Source: Lachnospiraceae bacterium (GTDB taxonomy: Bacteria; Bacillota; Clostridia; Lachnospirales; Lachnospiraceae). Taken from it: DNA of 22,843 bases. A program made the translations under genes and the position numbers. Below the pieces are notes generated by a model, which saw only the letters and a program-made list of their open reading frames with translations, ran no database searches and was not told where the DNA came from. Shown piece after piece: positions 8,038 to 15,692 of the stretch (position 1 is the first letter of the stretch; each line of letters begins with the position of its first letter). Location of the stretch: contig CAAEUM010000236.1 in the NCBI GenBank assembly GCA_900759225.1, positions 1 through 22,843 on the forward strand, in the 5' to 3' direction.

Positions 8038-8679
8038 TTACTCTTCCAGATAGCCCCGAAGCTTCATATAATTTTTAATCAGCTCAATCATCTGATCATA
8101 GTCAATGCGGCTGGCATTGATCGGGAGGTCATAGTTTTCCATGTCCATCCACTCTCTGCCTGTAAAATAGCGGTGGTATTCCCTGCGTGCCTTGTCAATC
8201 CGCTTCATACGGCGGATTGCCTCTACCTCGTCCACCTTGTCTACGTCCATGATCCTGCGCACTCTTGTAACTGTATCTGCATATACAAAAATGCGGATCA
8301 CATCATCCAGCTGATCCTGCAGCACATAATTTCCGCAGCGCCCTACAATAATACAGTTTTCAGAGGCTGCCAGCTTCCTGATAACAGAGGACTGGAAACG
8401 GAACAGGTTATCAGGGGATGTGATCTTATGTCCGTCCCGCACCGGCTCAGTCAGCTCCGGCTTAATGCTGGTAACAATGCGGTACAGCAGATTATTTCCT
8501 GCTTTCTCATCTGCAAGGCGGAAATACTGTTCACCAATGGCGCTGGTTTCTGAGGTCATTTTCAGAATCTCCTCATCATAAAAGTGGATCCCCAGCTCTT
8601 TTGCCAGCCTTTTTCCGGTCAAACGGCCACCGCTTCCATACTGGCGTTCAATGGTAATAACAAAATGTTTCTTATTCAT
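8038..8679 (-). CDS. Cytidylate-kinase-like family protein
   Basis: Protein of 213 residues beginning with a beta strand and a P-loop-like segment, VITIERQYGSGGRLTGKRLA, in the manner of the Cytidylate_kin2 family common in Clostridia. Later it has IIVGRCGNYVL and RIFVYADTVTRVRRIM, resembling the core and LID of nucleoside monophosphate kinases. Family substrates are mostly untested, so phosphorylation of CMP or dCMP is only an analogy. The housekeeping cmk is usually a different, shorter type beside other genes. The start codon ATG at 8679 follows AAGGGGG. It is the first gene of a two-gene operon with the ZIP transporter, which hints at a metal- or stress-linked role without proving one. 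Confidence 0.82.
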   Translation of the reverse strand: MNKKHFVITIERQYGSGGRLTGKRLAKELGIHFYDEEILKMTSETSAIGEQYFRLADEKAGNNLLYRIVTSIKPELTEPVRDGHKITSPDNLFRFQSSVIRKLAASENCIIVGRCGNYVLQDQLDDVIRIFVYADTVTRVRRIMDVDKVDEVEAIRRMKRIDKARREYHRYFTGREWMDMENYDLPINASRIDYDQMIELIKNYMKLRGYLEE

Positions 8680-8723
8680 AGGCTTACCCCCTTGTGTCCT
8701 GTATGTGGTTCTCTCTATTGTTC

Positions 8724-8732
8724 AGTATACCA
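8724..8732 (-). promoter_or_regulatory. Extended -10 promoter of the kinase-like/ZIP operon
   Basis: On the minus strand TGGTATACT is an extended -10 element (TG-n-TATACT). No good -35 lies 17 bases upstream (TTTCTC). The -10 sits about 45 bases before the ATG at 8679. Confidence 0.6.
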
Positions 8733-8784
8733 CAAAAGCCCCCTGTGAGAAAGAGGTAAATCGCGTCCGGTTTGTACACTTTAT

Positions 8785-10077
8785 TTACTCCCCCCTGTAA
8801 ACACCCACAAACAGAGGAAGGTCCCCCCTTGACATGACAGCGTACAGAAACGGCCTGTTTAAGATCATTTCTGCATGTTCCTGAGGAAGCCCTTCTCCCG
8901 CATACATAAGCTCCGTATAGGCCGCAGCCTCCACTCCTTTTTCGTTGATGCCTATGTGAGTTTCCTGGCGAATGCTGTCAATCCAGACCTTGTCCTTTGT
9001 CATAGCAGAAAAATCTGCATTTTCATCAAAAGCAGAACTGGCTCCCAGCATTTCAAGTGCTTCCTTTAAATCATACTTCCTTCCGAACGAAAATTTCGGT
9101 ATCTTCCATGTAATCGTTCCGAAGAAATCGGTGCCGCCAAAGAAAGCTTCCCTTAATGTTTCCCCGTCCTCCAAAAGGGAATCAACCTCCCGCCCTTTCT
9201 CAGGGAGCACAAAGACCATGCTTCCGCTCTCCTTTAAGCTAAGCTCTGCACGAAGGAAACCGTCACTCTTTGCAAAACTCCCAGAAGCTTCCCGATTCAT
9301 AAAATCCGTTTCAATGCTCTCTTCTGCTGCTCCTTCCTTGTAAAACAAATCCGGTTTTGTATTTTTCTCTGAAAAGCAATCGACCCACTCGTCATAAAAA
9401 TACACCGCATTGAGAATGGACATTACCTGTTCCGGGTTTGCCTTCATCTGCGGGGAAATAAGCCCTTCCGTTTCCTCCTTCACCCAGTTTTCCATGGCCC
9501 GGGCTGTCTGTTCCTCTGAAAAATCGACGGTATAAAGGCTGCTGTAAAAATCCTCCTCTGCCCTTTTAAGAAACGCCTCCTTAAACTTCATATCCTTATC
9601 CATCCAGACAGAATTTGCCAACTTCCGCCTGCTCTTATTTCCCTCTGCGCTCTCTGTGCCGTCCAGATAGAGGCTGTTGTAAAGCTTCCTGCACTGTCCT
9701 GCAAGATTTTCCTTATTTTCTGCCCCCAAAAGCCTTAAAAGCTCTGCCTCCGTCTCATTCTCCGCCCCATAGGCCGCCAGGGACAGGGCCATGTAAAGGC
9801 TTATGGGGGAATAGCTCTCATTTTCCTCTGTATCCTTCATAAGAAGAGAGGCGGTGCTCCATGAAAAGCTTCTTATTTCCTCCAGCTCCTCCTCTGTCAG
9901 CCCATTCTCCTCCCGGTAGGCTCTCCAGCCATCATAATCCTCTGGACTTTCCGGCCTGACCGGCGCCTTTACCTCCGTCATCCTCTTTACAGAGAACATC
10001 TCCTCCTTCTTGCATCCCCACAGCACAGCTCCTGAAGCTAACGCGACCAGCAAAACTGCCAGAACCCTTTTTTTCAT
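8785..10077 (-). CDS. Serpin (serine protease inhibitor) lipoprotein
   Basis: Protein of 430 residues with a lipoprotein signal peptide ending LWGC (Cys at 22), then a short linker and a full-length serpin fold of about 370 residues. Serpin landmarks: SPISLYMALSLAAYGAENET in the N-terminal helices, LNAVYFYDEWVDCF (the s3A region), IPKFSFGRKYDLKEALEMLG, HIGINEKGVEAAAY, and RPFLYAVMSRGDLPLFVGVY at the C-terminus. The hinge GVEAAAY has small residues at P15-P10, as in inhibitory serpins. By alignment to alpha-1-antitrypsin the scissile bond would be about E395-G396, but a three-residue insert after it makes this uncertain. Inferred: anchored outside the membrane and blocking serine or cysteine proteases from the host or competitors. 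AGGAGGAGG precedes the ATG at 10077. It is monocistronic. Promoter and terminator are not clear. Confidence 0.93.
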   Translation of the reverse strand: MKKRVLAVLLVALASGAVLWGCKKEEMFSVKRMTEVKAPVRPESPEDYDGWRAYREENGLTEEELEEIRSFSWSTASLLMKDTEENESYSPISLYMALSLAAYGAENETEAELLRLLGAENKENLAGQCRKLYNSLYLDGTESAEGNKSRRKLANSVWMDKDMKFKEAFLKRAEEDFYSSLYTVDFSEEQTARAMENWVKEETEGLISPQMKANPEQVMSILNAVYFYDEWVDCFSEKNTKPDLFYKEGAAEESIETDFMNREASGSFAKSDGFLRAELSLKESGSMVFVLPEKGREVDSLLEDGETLREAFFGGTDFFGTITWKIPKFSFGRKYDLKEALEMLGASSAFDENADFSAMTKDKVWIDSIRQETHIGINEKGVEAAAYTELMYAGEGLPQEHAEMILNRPFLYAVMSRGDLPLFVGVYRGE

Positions 10078-10222
10078 ACTGCCTCCTCCTTTCTCTTTCT
10101 ATTGGTATATATAGATAATAGCAAAAGCATCACTCTTCTTCCATATGCTTCATAGAATAGTAAGGAAACTTCAGCAAACGTAAGAAAGAACGCAAGAAAC
10201 ATAAAAATCGGTCAAAAACTGA

Positions 10223-10251
10223 TTGACAAATGTCTTTTCATGTATTAGTAT
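10223..10251 (+). promoter_or_regulatory. Promoter of the T-box leader and transporter operon
   Basis: TTGACA (10223-10228), a 17-base spacer, then TAGTAT (10246-10251) as the -10. An overlapping TATACA at 10249 would need a 20-base spacer. The transcript would start near 10258, just ahead of the T-box. The 526-base gap between the serpin and the transporter also contains about 140 bases (10081-10220) where I see only AT-rich sequence. Confidence 0.7.
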
Positions 10252-10279
10252 ACATGTTAATAACAAAAACCGTTGAGAA

Positions 10280-10527
10280 AGAGGAGTAAGCTTCCAAAGC
10301 GTTAACACAGAGAGCCGCAGGCGGTGGGATTGCGGTATAGGGCTGGCAGCTGAATGGACTTTTGAGGGTAATCCTGAAAATAGAAGTAGGGATTAACGGA
10401 ATCCGCTACCGTTACACAGGCGGCGCATATGACAGTATGTGAAAAGTGGGCTTTTAGTCAAGTTGAGTGGCACCGCGGATTATGATTCGTCTCAATTACA
10501 GTGAATGCTGTAATTGGGGCGTTTTTT
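10280..10527 (+). promoter_or_regulatory. T-box riboswitch with UGG (Trp) specifier
   Basis: A leader RNA that reads uncharged tRNA and decides between termination and readthrough. AGAGAG (10309-10314) is followed by an apical stem CCGCA / TGCGG (10315-10319 / 10331-10335) whose loop GGCGGTGGGA fits the GGnnGGUGnnA pattern. The specifier loop reads GAA-TGG-AC (10352-10359), giving codon UGG for tryptophan. The conserved T-box is GAGTGGCACCGCGG (10465-10478). Its TGGC (10468-10471) pairs with an acceptor end GCCA, meaning a G discriminator base, as in bacterial tRNA-Trp. TTGAG (10463-10467) can pair with CTCAA (10491-10495) to form the antiterminator, which excludes the terminator. Specifier and acceptor pairing thus independently agree on tRNA-Trp. 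Confidence 0.95.
10488..10527 (+). terminator. Regulated terminator of the T-box leader
   Basis: A 14-bp stem CGTCTCAATTACAG / CTGTAATTGGGGCG (two G-U pairs), a 6-base loop and TTTTTT (10522-10527). Its left arm includes CTCAA, used instead by the antiterminator when uncharged tRNA is bound. Confidence 0.93.
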
Positions 10528-10603
10528 AATATCATAAAAGACCAAATGCCCTCCCTTCCTCAACCTACCCAGTAAGAAATCACAATTACAGGAGGACACA
10601 ATT

Positions 10604-11674
10604 ATGAAAAAAACAATGGCAATGCTTTTAACCGCAGTAATGAGTGCAGCACTTCTTTCCGGCTGTGCTTCTTCAAATGAAACATCCCAGTCCCAGAGCG
10701 CAGGCTCTGAAACCAGCAGCTCCCAGGAAAATTCCAGCCAGGCAGCTTCCGGTACCGGAGAGGGCTACACCATCGGGATTGGGCAGTATGCAGAGCATGG
10801 TTCCCTTGACAACTGCCGGGAAGGCTTCCTTGCAGGCCTTGCAGAAGAAGGCTTTGTAGAAGGTGAAAACCTGACTGTACTTTATCAGAACGCACAGGCA
10901 GACGGCGGCACTGCCAGCCAGATTGCCACCAACTTTGCAGGCAATGAAGTAGATTTAATGTGCGGCATTGCAACCCCAATGGCACAGTCCCTTTACGGCG
11001 TTGCACTGAAATCCCAGATACCGGTTATCTTCACTGCAGTTACTGACCCGGTCGCTGCTGAGCTGGCAAATGCAGACGGGACTCCCGTAGGCGAGATTAC
11101 AGGAACCAGCGATACCCTTCCTGTAGAAGCACAGCTTAAAATGATCCGCTCCATCCTTCCGGATGCGAAGACGATCGGTATCATGTATACCACCAGTGAG
11201 GTAAATTCCGAATCCACCATCGCCCAGTACAAGGAGCTGGCTCCCGGATACGGCTTTGAGATCGTTGAATCCGGCGTTTCCTCCTCCGCTGACATTCCCC
11301 TTGCAGCAGACACACTTTTAAACAAGGTAGACTGCCTCACAAACCTCACCGATAACAATGTTGTTTCTTCCCTTCCTGTTATCTTAAACAAGGCTGGCGC
11401 AAAAAATATCCCTGTATTCGGAAGTGAGATCGAGCAGGTAAAGATCGGCTGCCTGGCTGCCATGGGACTTGACTACATTGAACTTGGAAAACAGACCGGA
11501 CATATGGCTGCAAAGGTATTAAAGGGTGAGGCAAAGGCCAGCGAGCTGAATTACGAAATCTTAAAGGATGCTGCCTTCTACGGAAATACCAAGGTAGCTG
11601 AAAATCTTGGAATTACACTTCCCGAAGATTTAACATCAAACGCAGCAGAAATGTTTTCTGAGATCGCACAGTAA
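10604..11674 (+). CDS. trpX: ABC transporter substrate-binding lipoprotein, probable tryptophan uptake
   Basis: Protein of 356 residues with a lipoprotein signal peptide ending LLSGC (Cys at 21) and a Ser/Gln/Glu-rich linker of about 30 residues. The rest is the two-lobed periplasmic-binding fold of the ABC_sub_bind family (YTIGIGQYAEHGSLDNCREGF, then NAQADGGTASQIATNF, IPVIFTAVTDPVAAELA, PDAKTIGIMYTT). Known: such proteins head TrpXYZ-type operons predicted to import tryptophan in Firmicutes. The upstream Trp T-box supports that substrate here; related members bind tyrosine or other ligands, so binding is still inferred. GGAGG at 10591 precedes the ATG. A strong hairpin after the stop codon may keep this first message more abundant than those downstream. 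Confidence 0.88.
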   Translation: MKKTMAMLLTAVMSAALLSGCASSNETSQSQSAGSETSSSQENSSQAASGTGEGYTIGIGQYAEHGSLDNCREGFLAGLAEEGFVEGENLTVLYQNAQADGGTASQIATNFAGNEVDLMCGIATPMAQSLYGVALKSQIPVIFTAVTDPVAAELANADGTPVGEITGTSDTLPVEAQLKMIRSILPDAKTIGIMYTTSEVNSESTIAQYKELAPGYGFEIVESGVSSSADIPLAADTLLNKVDCLTNLTDNNVVSSLPVILNKAGAKNIPVFGSEIEQVKIGCLAAMGLDYIELGKQTGHMAAKVLKGEAKASELNYEILKDAAFYGNTKVAENLGITLPEDLTSNAAEMFSEIAQ

Positions 11675-11705
11675 AGCAAGCTTTCCGCCTGACGGCGGCA
11701 TCATC

Positions 11706-11749
11706 CGTTGTAAGAACATCTCAGGGCGGCCCTCCGCCCTGATTCAACG
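11706..11749 (+). other. Intra-operon hairpin between binding protein and permease
   Basis: Perfect 9-bp stem TCAGGGCGG (11721-11729) / CCGCCCTGA (11734-11742) with loop CCCT. A flanking CGTTG (11706-11710) / CAACG (11745-11749) can extend it. No T-tract follows, so it is more likely an mRNA stability or processing element than a full terminator. Confidence 0.7.
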
Positions 11750-11766
11750 TAATATGGAGGAACATT

Positions 11767-12708
11767 ATGACAACCATTCTCTTTGGTATTCTGGAAGAAG
11801 GCCTGGTATATGCCATTATGGCTCTGGGCGTTTATATTACCTACAAGATCCTTGACTTCCCGGACTTGTCCGTAGACGGTACCTTTCCTCTGGGAGCTGC
11901 CATTACTGCCGCAGGAATCGCCAACGGCCTGCCCCTGATCGGCTTTATAAATCCATGGGCGGCGCTGCTCTTATCCTTCCTGGCCGGTGCACTGGCAGGC
12001 TGCATTACAGGGCTGATTCACGTTAAACTGAAAGTGCGTGACCTTTTATCCGGTATTATTGTAATGACAGCCCTCTACTCCATTAATCTTCGGATTACCG
12101 AAAAGGCCAATCTCCCCTTTTTCAGCAAGGAAACCATTTTTACAAATGAATTCCTTCTCTCTCATGTCCCGGAAGCTTTAAGGCCTTATATGGTCAGCCT
12201 GATCCTTCTTGTGATCGTAATTATCTGCAAGGTACTTTTAGATGCTTACCTTCAGACACGCTCCGGCTACCTTCTCAGAGCTGCAGGTGACAATGAGGTG
12301 TTAGTGACCTCCCTGGCAAAGGATAAGGGCCTTGTAAAGATCATCGGGCTGGCGTTGGCCAACGGCTTTGCCGCACTGGCAGGCTGCATCTACTGCCAGA
12401 GAAATGGCTTTTTTGATATTTCCCAGGGAACCGGTACTATGGTGATCGGACTGGCAAACGTCATTATCGGCACCCAGCTTTTAAAACGGTTTGGCTTCTT
12501 CCGTTCCACTACTGCTGTTATTATCGGCTCCATTGTTTACAAGGCCTGCGTTTCCCTGGCACTTACAGCCGCCGATCTGCAGATTGGAAGCCTTCATATC
12601 AGCCTTCCGGTAGTAGCCTCCGATCTAAAGCTTATAACCTCCGTATTATTCCTGATCATCCTGGTTATCAGCACCTCCAGGGGAAAGAAGGTAAAGAACC
12701 ATGCTTGA
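11767..12708 (+). CDS. trpY: ABC transporter permease, probable tryptophan uptake
   Basis: Membrane protein of 313 residues of the branched-chain-type permease superfamily (BPD_transp_2), with about eight to nine hydrophobic segments. The family-typical stretch is DLSVDGTFPLGAAITAAGIA near residue 37. The cytoplasmic loop around AAGDNEVLVTSLAKDKGLVKIIGLALANG is the probable ATPase-coupling region. ATATGGAGG precedes the ATG at 11767. The last eight bases overlap the start of the ATPase gene, indicating coupled translation. Substrate is inferred from the T-box and from the binding protein. Confidence 0.9.
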   Translation: MTTILFGILEEGLVYAIMALGVYITYKILDFPDLSVDGTFPLGAAITAAGIANGLPLIGFINPWAALLLSFLAGALAGCITGLIHVKLKVRDLLSGIIVMTALYSINLRITEKANLPFFSKETIFTNEFLLSHVPEALRPYMVSLILLVIVIICKVLLDAYLQTRSGYLLRAAGDNEVLVTSLAKDKGLVKIIGLALANGFAALAGCIYCQRNGFFDISQGTGTMVIGLANVIIGTQLLKRFGFFRSTTAVIIGSIVYKACVSLALTAADLQIGSLHISLPVVASDLKLITSVLFLIILVISTSRGKKVKNHA

Positions 12709-13474
12709 ATTAAAACATATCAGTAAATATTACAACGCAGGAACTGTCAATGAAATGTGCCTGTTTAACGATTTTAACCTTACCATTGAGGACCATCAGT
12801 TTGTATCTGTAGTGGGCAGCAACGGTTCCGGAAAAACTTCCATGTTAAATCTGATCTGCGGCAGCATCCCCTTAGATGAGGGGCAGATCCTGATCGGGAA
12901 GGAGGACATCACCTCTATGCCGGAATACAAACGCCAGCGCCGCATTGGCCGCGTCTATCAGAACCCGGCCATGGGGACCTGCCCTTCCATGACGATCCTG
13001 GAAAACATGTCCCTGGCTGACAACAAGGGAAAATACTTTAACCTGCGCCCCGGCACCAACCGCCACCGCATTGATTTTTATCGTGAAAGCCTCCATTCCC
13101 TGGGACTTGGCCTGGAGGATAAGATGGATGTAAAAGTAGGAGTCCTCTCCGGCGGACAGCGTCAGGCTATGGCCCTTTTAATGTCCACCATGACCCCCAT
13201 TGAATTCCTGATCCTGGACGAGCATACAGCAGCCCTTGACCCAAAGACAGCAGAAACCATTATGGAGCTTACCGACAAAATTGTCCGTGAAAAGAACCTG
13301 ACAACCATTATGGTAACCCATAACCTGCGCTATGCCGTTGATTACGGAAACCGCCTGCTGATGATGCATCAGGGACATGCCATTATGGATAAAAGTGGAA
13401 AAGAAAAAGATGCATTGCAGATTGATGATATTCTTGAAAAGTTCAATGAGATAAGTATTGAGTGCGGAAACTGA
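12701..13474 (+). CDS. trpZ: ABC transporter ATP-binding protein, probable tryptophan uptake
   Basis: Protein of 257 residues with Walker A GSNGSGKT (39-46), Q-loop region RVYQNPAMGT (about 84-93), signature LSGGQRQA (149-156), Walker B FLILDEH (169-175) and switch His in MVTHNLRYA. The His right after LDE is usual in the ATPases that partner ABC_sub_bind transporters. It powers the importer formed with the two genes upstream. Its ATG at 12701 overlaps the end of the permease gene. The operon ends at the hairpin beginning at 13496. Confidence 0.94.
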   Translation: MLELKHISKYYNAGTVNEMCLFNDFNLTIEDHQFVSVVGSNGSGKTSMLNLICGSIPLDEGQILIGKEDITSMPEYKRQRRIGRVYQNPAMGTCPSMTILENMSLADNKGKYFNLRPGTNRHRIDFYRESLHSLGLGLEDKMDVKVGVLSGGQRQAMALLMSTMTPIEFLILDEHTAALDPKTAETIMELTDKIVREKNLTTIMVTHNLRYAVDYGNRLLMMHQGHAIMDKSGKEKDALQIDDILEKFNEISIECGN

Positions 13475-13495
13475 TGCCATACTCTAAAATATAAA

Positions 13496-13546
13496 ACCCG
13501 GAAGCCTTTGAAGAAACACATTCTTTCAGGCCCCGGGTATTTTATT
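13496..13546. terminator. Bidirectional terminator between the transporter operon and a convergent lipoprotein gene
   Basis: Stem of ACCCGG / CCGGGT continuing imperfectly through AGCCT / AGGC and AAGAA / TTCTT. It is flanked by ATAAAA on the left and TATTTTATTT on the right, so it can end transcripts from both sides. The minus-strand stop codon at 13546 abuts it. Confidence 0.8.
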
Positions 13547-14250
13547 TATTCTGCAAACAGCATAATGCTTGTAGCTACATTGTCCTCGCTGGACCATACA
13601 ACACACTTTCTGCCCTGGGTCAGGTCATCCAGTGTCACAATGTTTCTTGTGAGATATGGATTGATCTTGCACTCATCATCCAGTGTGTACTGTGTGCCGT
13701 CTGCTGCAGTCAGCACGGATTTAGAGGTAGCTGCATCTGTTACAACGGATTCGATCTCTACATAATCCGGAACCTTAAAATCCTCCGGAGCATTTACAAA
13801 AATCATCTCTGTGTTTGTCATTGGCGGCAGGCTCATTGTCATCACCGGACCTACATAAACATAGGCTGTGCTTCCGTCCTTTAAGTCGTCCAGGCTTACA
13901 GGCTCTCCCGTCACTGCATCCAGAATATGAGTGGCCTTCTCATCAATGTTGATAATGATCTCGCCTTCGTAGCTGACCCCAGACTGGTTATCAATGGAAA
14001 GCTTATTTTCTTCCATCTTTGTGATCGGGCCATAAACACGGACTGGAAGAAGGGAATCTGCTTCACTCTCCTGCTCTGCGCTTTCAACCTCACCTGTAAC
14101 ACTCTCTACTACGGTTGTATCTGCCACGGTAGTTTCCTGGGTTGTCTCCTGTACACTGCTCTCACTGGCAGAAGCCTTGGCAGAGCATCCTGCTGCTCCA
14201 AGAACTGCTGCTGTACAAATAAGGGCTGCATATAAACGATAATTTCTCAT
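13546..14250 (-). CDS. Lipoprotein of unknown function with two beta-rich halves
   Basis: Protein of 234 residues from the ATG at 14250, which has AGGAG nine bases upstream. An ATG two codons earlier sits too near that site. The signal peptide ends GAAGC (Cys at about 22), followed by a Ser/Thr/Glu-rich spacer of about 45 residues. Two beta-rich segments follow: one around VYGPITKMEENKLSIDN and LDDLKDGSTAYVYVGP, the other around SVLTAADGTQYTLDDEC and LDDLTQGRKCVVWSS. Both share an LDDL-x-x-G pattern leading into hydrophobic strands. This looks like an internal duplication of an OB-like or small-barrel unit. I do not recognise a named family. Predicted to be outside the membrane. Confidence 0.75.
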   Translation of the reverse strand: MRNYRLYAALICTAAVLGAAGCSAKASASESSVQETTQETTVADTTVVESVTGEVESAEQESEADSLLPVRVYGPITKMEENKLSIDNQSGVSYEGEIIINIDEKATHILDAVTGEPVSLDDLKDGSTAYVYVGPVMTMSLPPMTNTEMIFVNAPEDFKVPDYVEIESVVTDAATSKSVLTAADGTQYTLDDECKINPYLTRNIVTLDDLTQGRKCVVWSSEDNVATSIMLFAE

Positions 14251-14304
14251 AATCATTCTCTCCTTTTATCTTTCACTCAAAGGCTTTTTGCCTTTCACAC
14301 TTGC

Positions 14305-14333
14305 AGTATACCCCATTTTACACTTATATCCAA
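14305..14333 (-). promoter_or_regulatory. Promoter of the lipoprotein gene
   Basis: On the minus strand, TTGGAT (14333-14328), a 17-base spacer and TATACT (14310-14305). A small hairpin CAAAGGC / GCCTTTC (about 14279-14299) lies in the leader. Confidence 0.55.
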
Positions 14334-14425
14334 TAAACATTTTCTTAATAATTGTGACGTTAGCATTAACAAAAGAAAGAATTGTATAAGAAAAAACAGG
14401 CAGTCCTCCCAATTTTCCCATAATA

Positions 14426-14472
14426 CAAAAAGCCATGGGCTTCCTGCTTTCGCAAAGAACTGCCTCATGGCT
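14426..14472 (-). terminator. Terminator of the KDPG-forming operon
   Basis: AGCCATG (14431-14437) pairs with CATGGCT (14466-14472), extended by GGC / GCC with one bulged base. On the minus strand the stem is followed by TTTTTGT. It lies about 55 bases past the stop codon of the second PfkB kinase. Confidence 0.75.
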
Positions 14473-14525
14473 AAATCCTGGTTTTTAAGATATCGTCTGA
14501 CCCCAACATCCTTCTAGCAATTTAT

Positions 14526-15560
14526 TTATCTTGCCATTTCGCTCTGGGGCCCCTTCTGGTTGTGAGCCTTAATGATCGTTTCGATCTCTTCCAGGTTGGA
14601 GGATGGAAGATCGCCGGGGATCGTATTCTTTACAGCTGCTGTGGCGTTTCCAAAGGCAATCGCCTTGGCACAGTCTCCGCCGCTGCTCAAAAGGCCGTAG
14701 AGGGCGCCTGAAATGTAAGCATCACCGCTTCCAATGCGGTCAACCACCTCAATATCCTTATAGGGTTCCTCCTCGTAGAATTCCTTCCTGGCCGCATCAT
14801 AGATAACAGAGCCGAAATCATGGCGCTTGGGGCTGTGGACAATGCGCTGGGTGGAAGCCACAATGGATATCGGGTACTCCTCTGTAAAGCTCTTCATCAT
14901 CTCCCTGGCTGTGCCTGTCTTTTTAAAAGTAAGACGGGCCGTATCCTCTGAGCAGAAGAAAATATCCACATATGGAAGGATCTTTTCAATGCATTCCCTG
15001 GCTTCCTCGCCTGTCCAGAGATTTCCGCGGAAGTTAACATCAAAGGATACCAGCGTTCCGGCCTCCTTAAACCGCTTTATCATCTCAATGGCAGTATCAC
15101 GCACCTGCGGGCTTAAGGCCAGGGTAATTCCTGTGGTATGGAAGCATTTGGAAGCCCTGTAAACCTCCTCTGGGATCTCATCAATATTCAGTGAGAAAAA
15201 GGAGCTGTTGTTCCTGTCATAAATTACCTTTGGCTTTCTTGGATAAGCGCCGTTTTCATAATAGTAAATCCCCACACGTGCAGATGAGGAATGATCATAC
15301 ATGAAAAAGTCATCACTGACTCCGAAAGAACGGATCTTTCCCTTTATAAAGCTGCCCACATCATGGGAGGGAAGCTTGGAAATAACCCCTGTGTGAAGCC
15401 CTAAGAGGGCTGCGCCTACTGCTACGTTTAGCTCAGCGCCTCCGACCTGCTTAATAAAGGTATCGCCTCTTGATAAGCGCTCATTATCAGGAGGAGAAAG
15501 CCTTAAAAGCAGCTGTCCCAGGGTAAGAAGGTCAAAATTTCTGCCGGTATTTTCTGCCAT
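14526..15560 (-). CDS. PfkB-family sugar kinase, second KDG-kinase-like paralogue
   Basis: Protein of 344 residues from the ATG at 15560, preceded by AAAGGAG. A longer frame to 15620 lacks a good site. PfkB signatures: GGAELNVAVGAALLG (40-54), FDVNFRGNLW (173-182), and the catalytic DRIGSGDAYISGALYG (274-289) with Asp280 as general base. KVIYDRNNSSF resembles the KDG-kinase substrate region (VVYDRADSS in the neighbour). Likely phosphorylates 2-keto-3-deoxygluconate or a close ketoacid sugar. It is clearly diverged from the adjacent kinase, so a different substrate such as 2-keto-3-deoxygalactonate is possible. It is the last gene of the eda-kdgK operon, separated from kdgK by a hairpin that may lower its expression. 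Confidence 0.85.
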   Translation of the reverse strand: MAENTGRNFDLLTLGQLLLRLSPPDNERLSRGDTFIKQVGGAELNVAVGAALLGLHTGVISKLPSHDVGSFIKGKIRSFGVSDDFFMYDHSSSARVGIYYYENGAYPRKPKVIYDRNNSSFFSLNIDEIPEEVYRASKCFHTTGITLALSPQVRDTAIEMIKRFKEAGTLVSFDVNFRGNLWTGEEARECIEKILPYVDIFFCSEDTARLTFKKTGTAREMMKSFTEEYPISIVASTQRIVHSPKRHDFGSVIYDAARKEFYEEEPYKDIEVVDRIGSGDAYISGALYGLLSSGGDCAKAIAFGNATAAVKNTIPGDLPSSNLEEIETIIKAHNQKGPQSEMAR

Positions 15561-15618
15561 ATCTGCTCTCCTTTCGCTCTGTTTCCAGTGACACATTCCT
15601 GAACCCCGCTTTTTTTGC

Positions 15619-15657
15619 AAGAAACGGCTAATACTTAAAAAGCATTAGCCGTTTCTT
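15619..15657 (-). other. Hairpin between the two sugar-kinase genes
   Basis: Perfect 14-bp stem AAGAAACGGCTAAT / ATTAGCCGTTTCTT with an 11-base loop. On the minus strand it is followed by GCAAAAAAAGC rather than a U-tract, so it is probably a partial attenuator or RNA-processing site inside the operon. Confidence 0.7.
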
Positions 15658-15692
15658 ATTGCCTCGTCTGTCACTGTAAAAACAGCATTAAC

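Noticed and set aside
8785..8890. RGD tripeptide near the serpin C-terminus as a host integrin-binding signal
   Set aside because: It falls at the normal turn between the last two strands (often R-D-x-x-T in serpins), so chance is the simpler reading.
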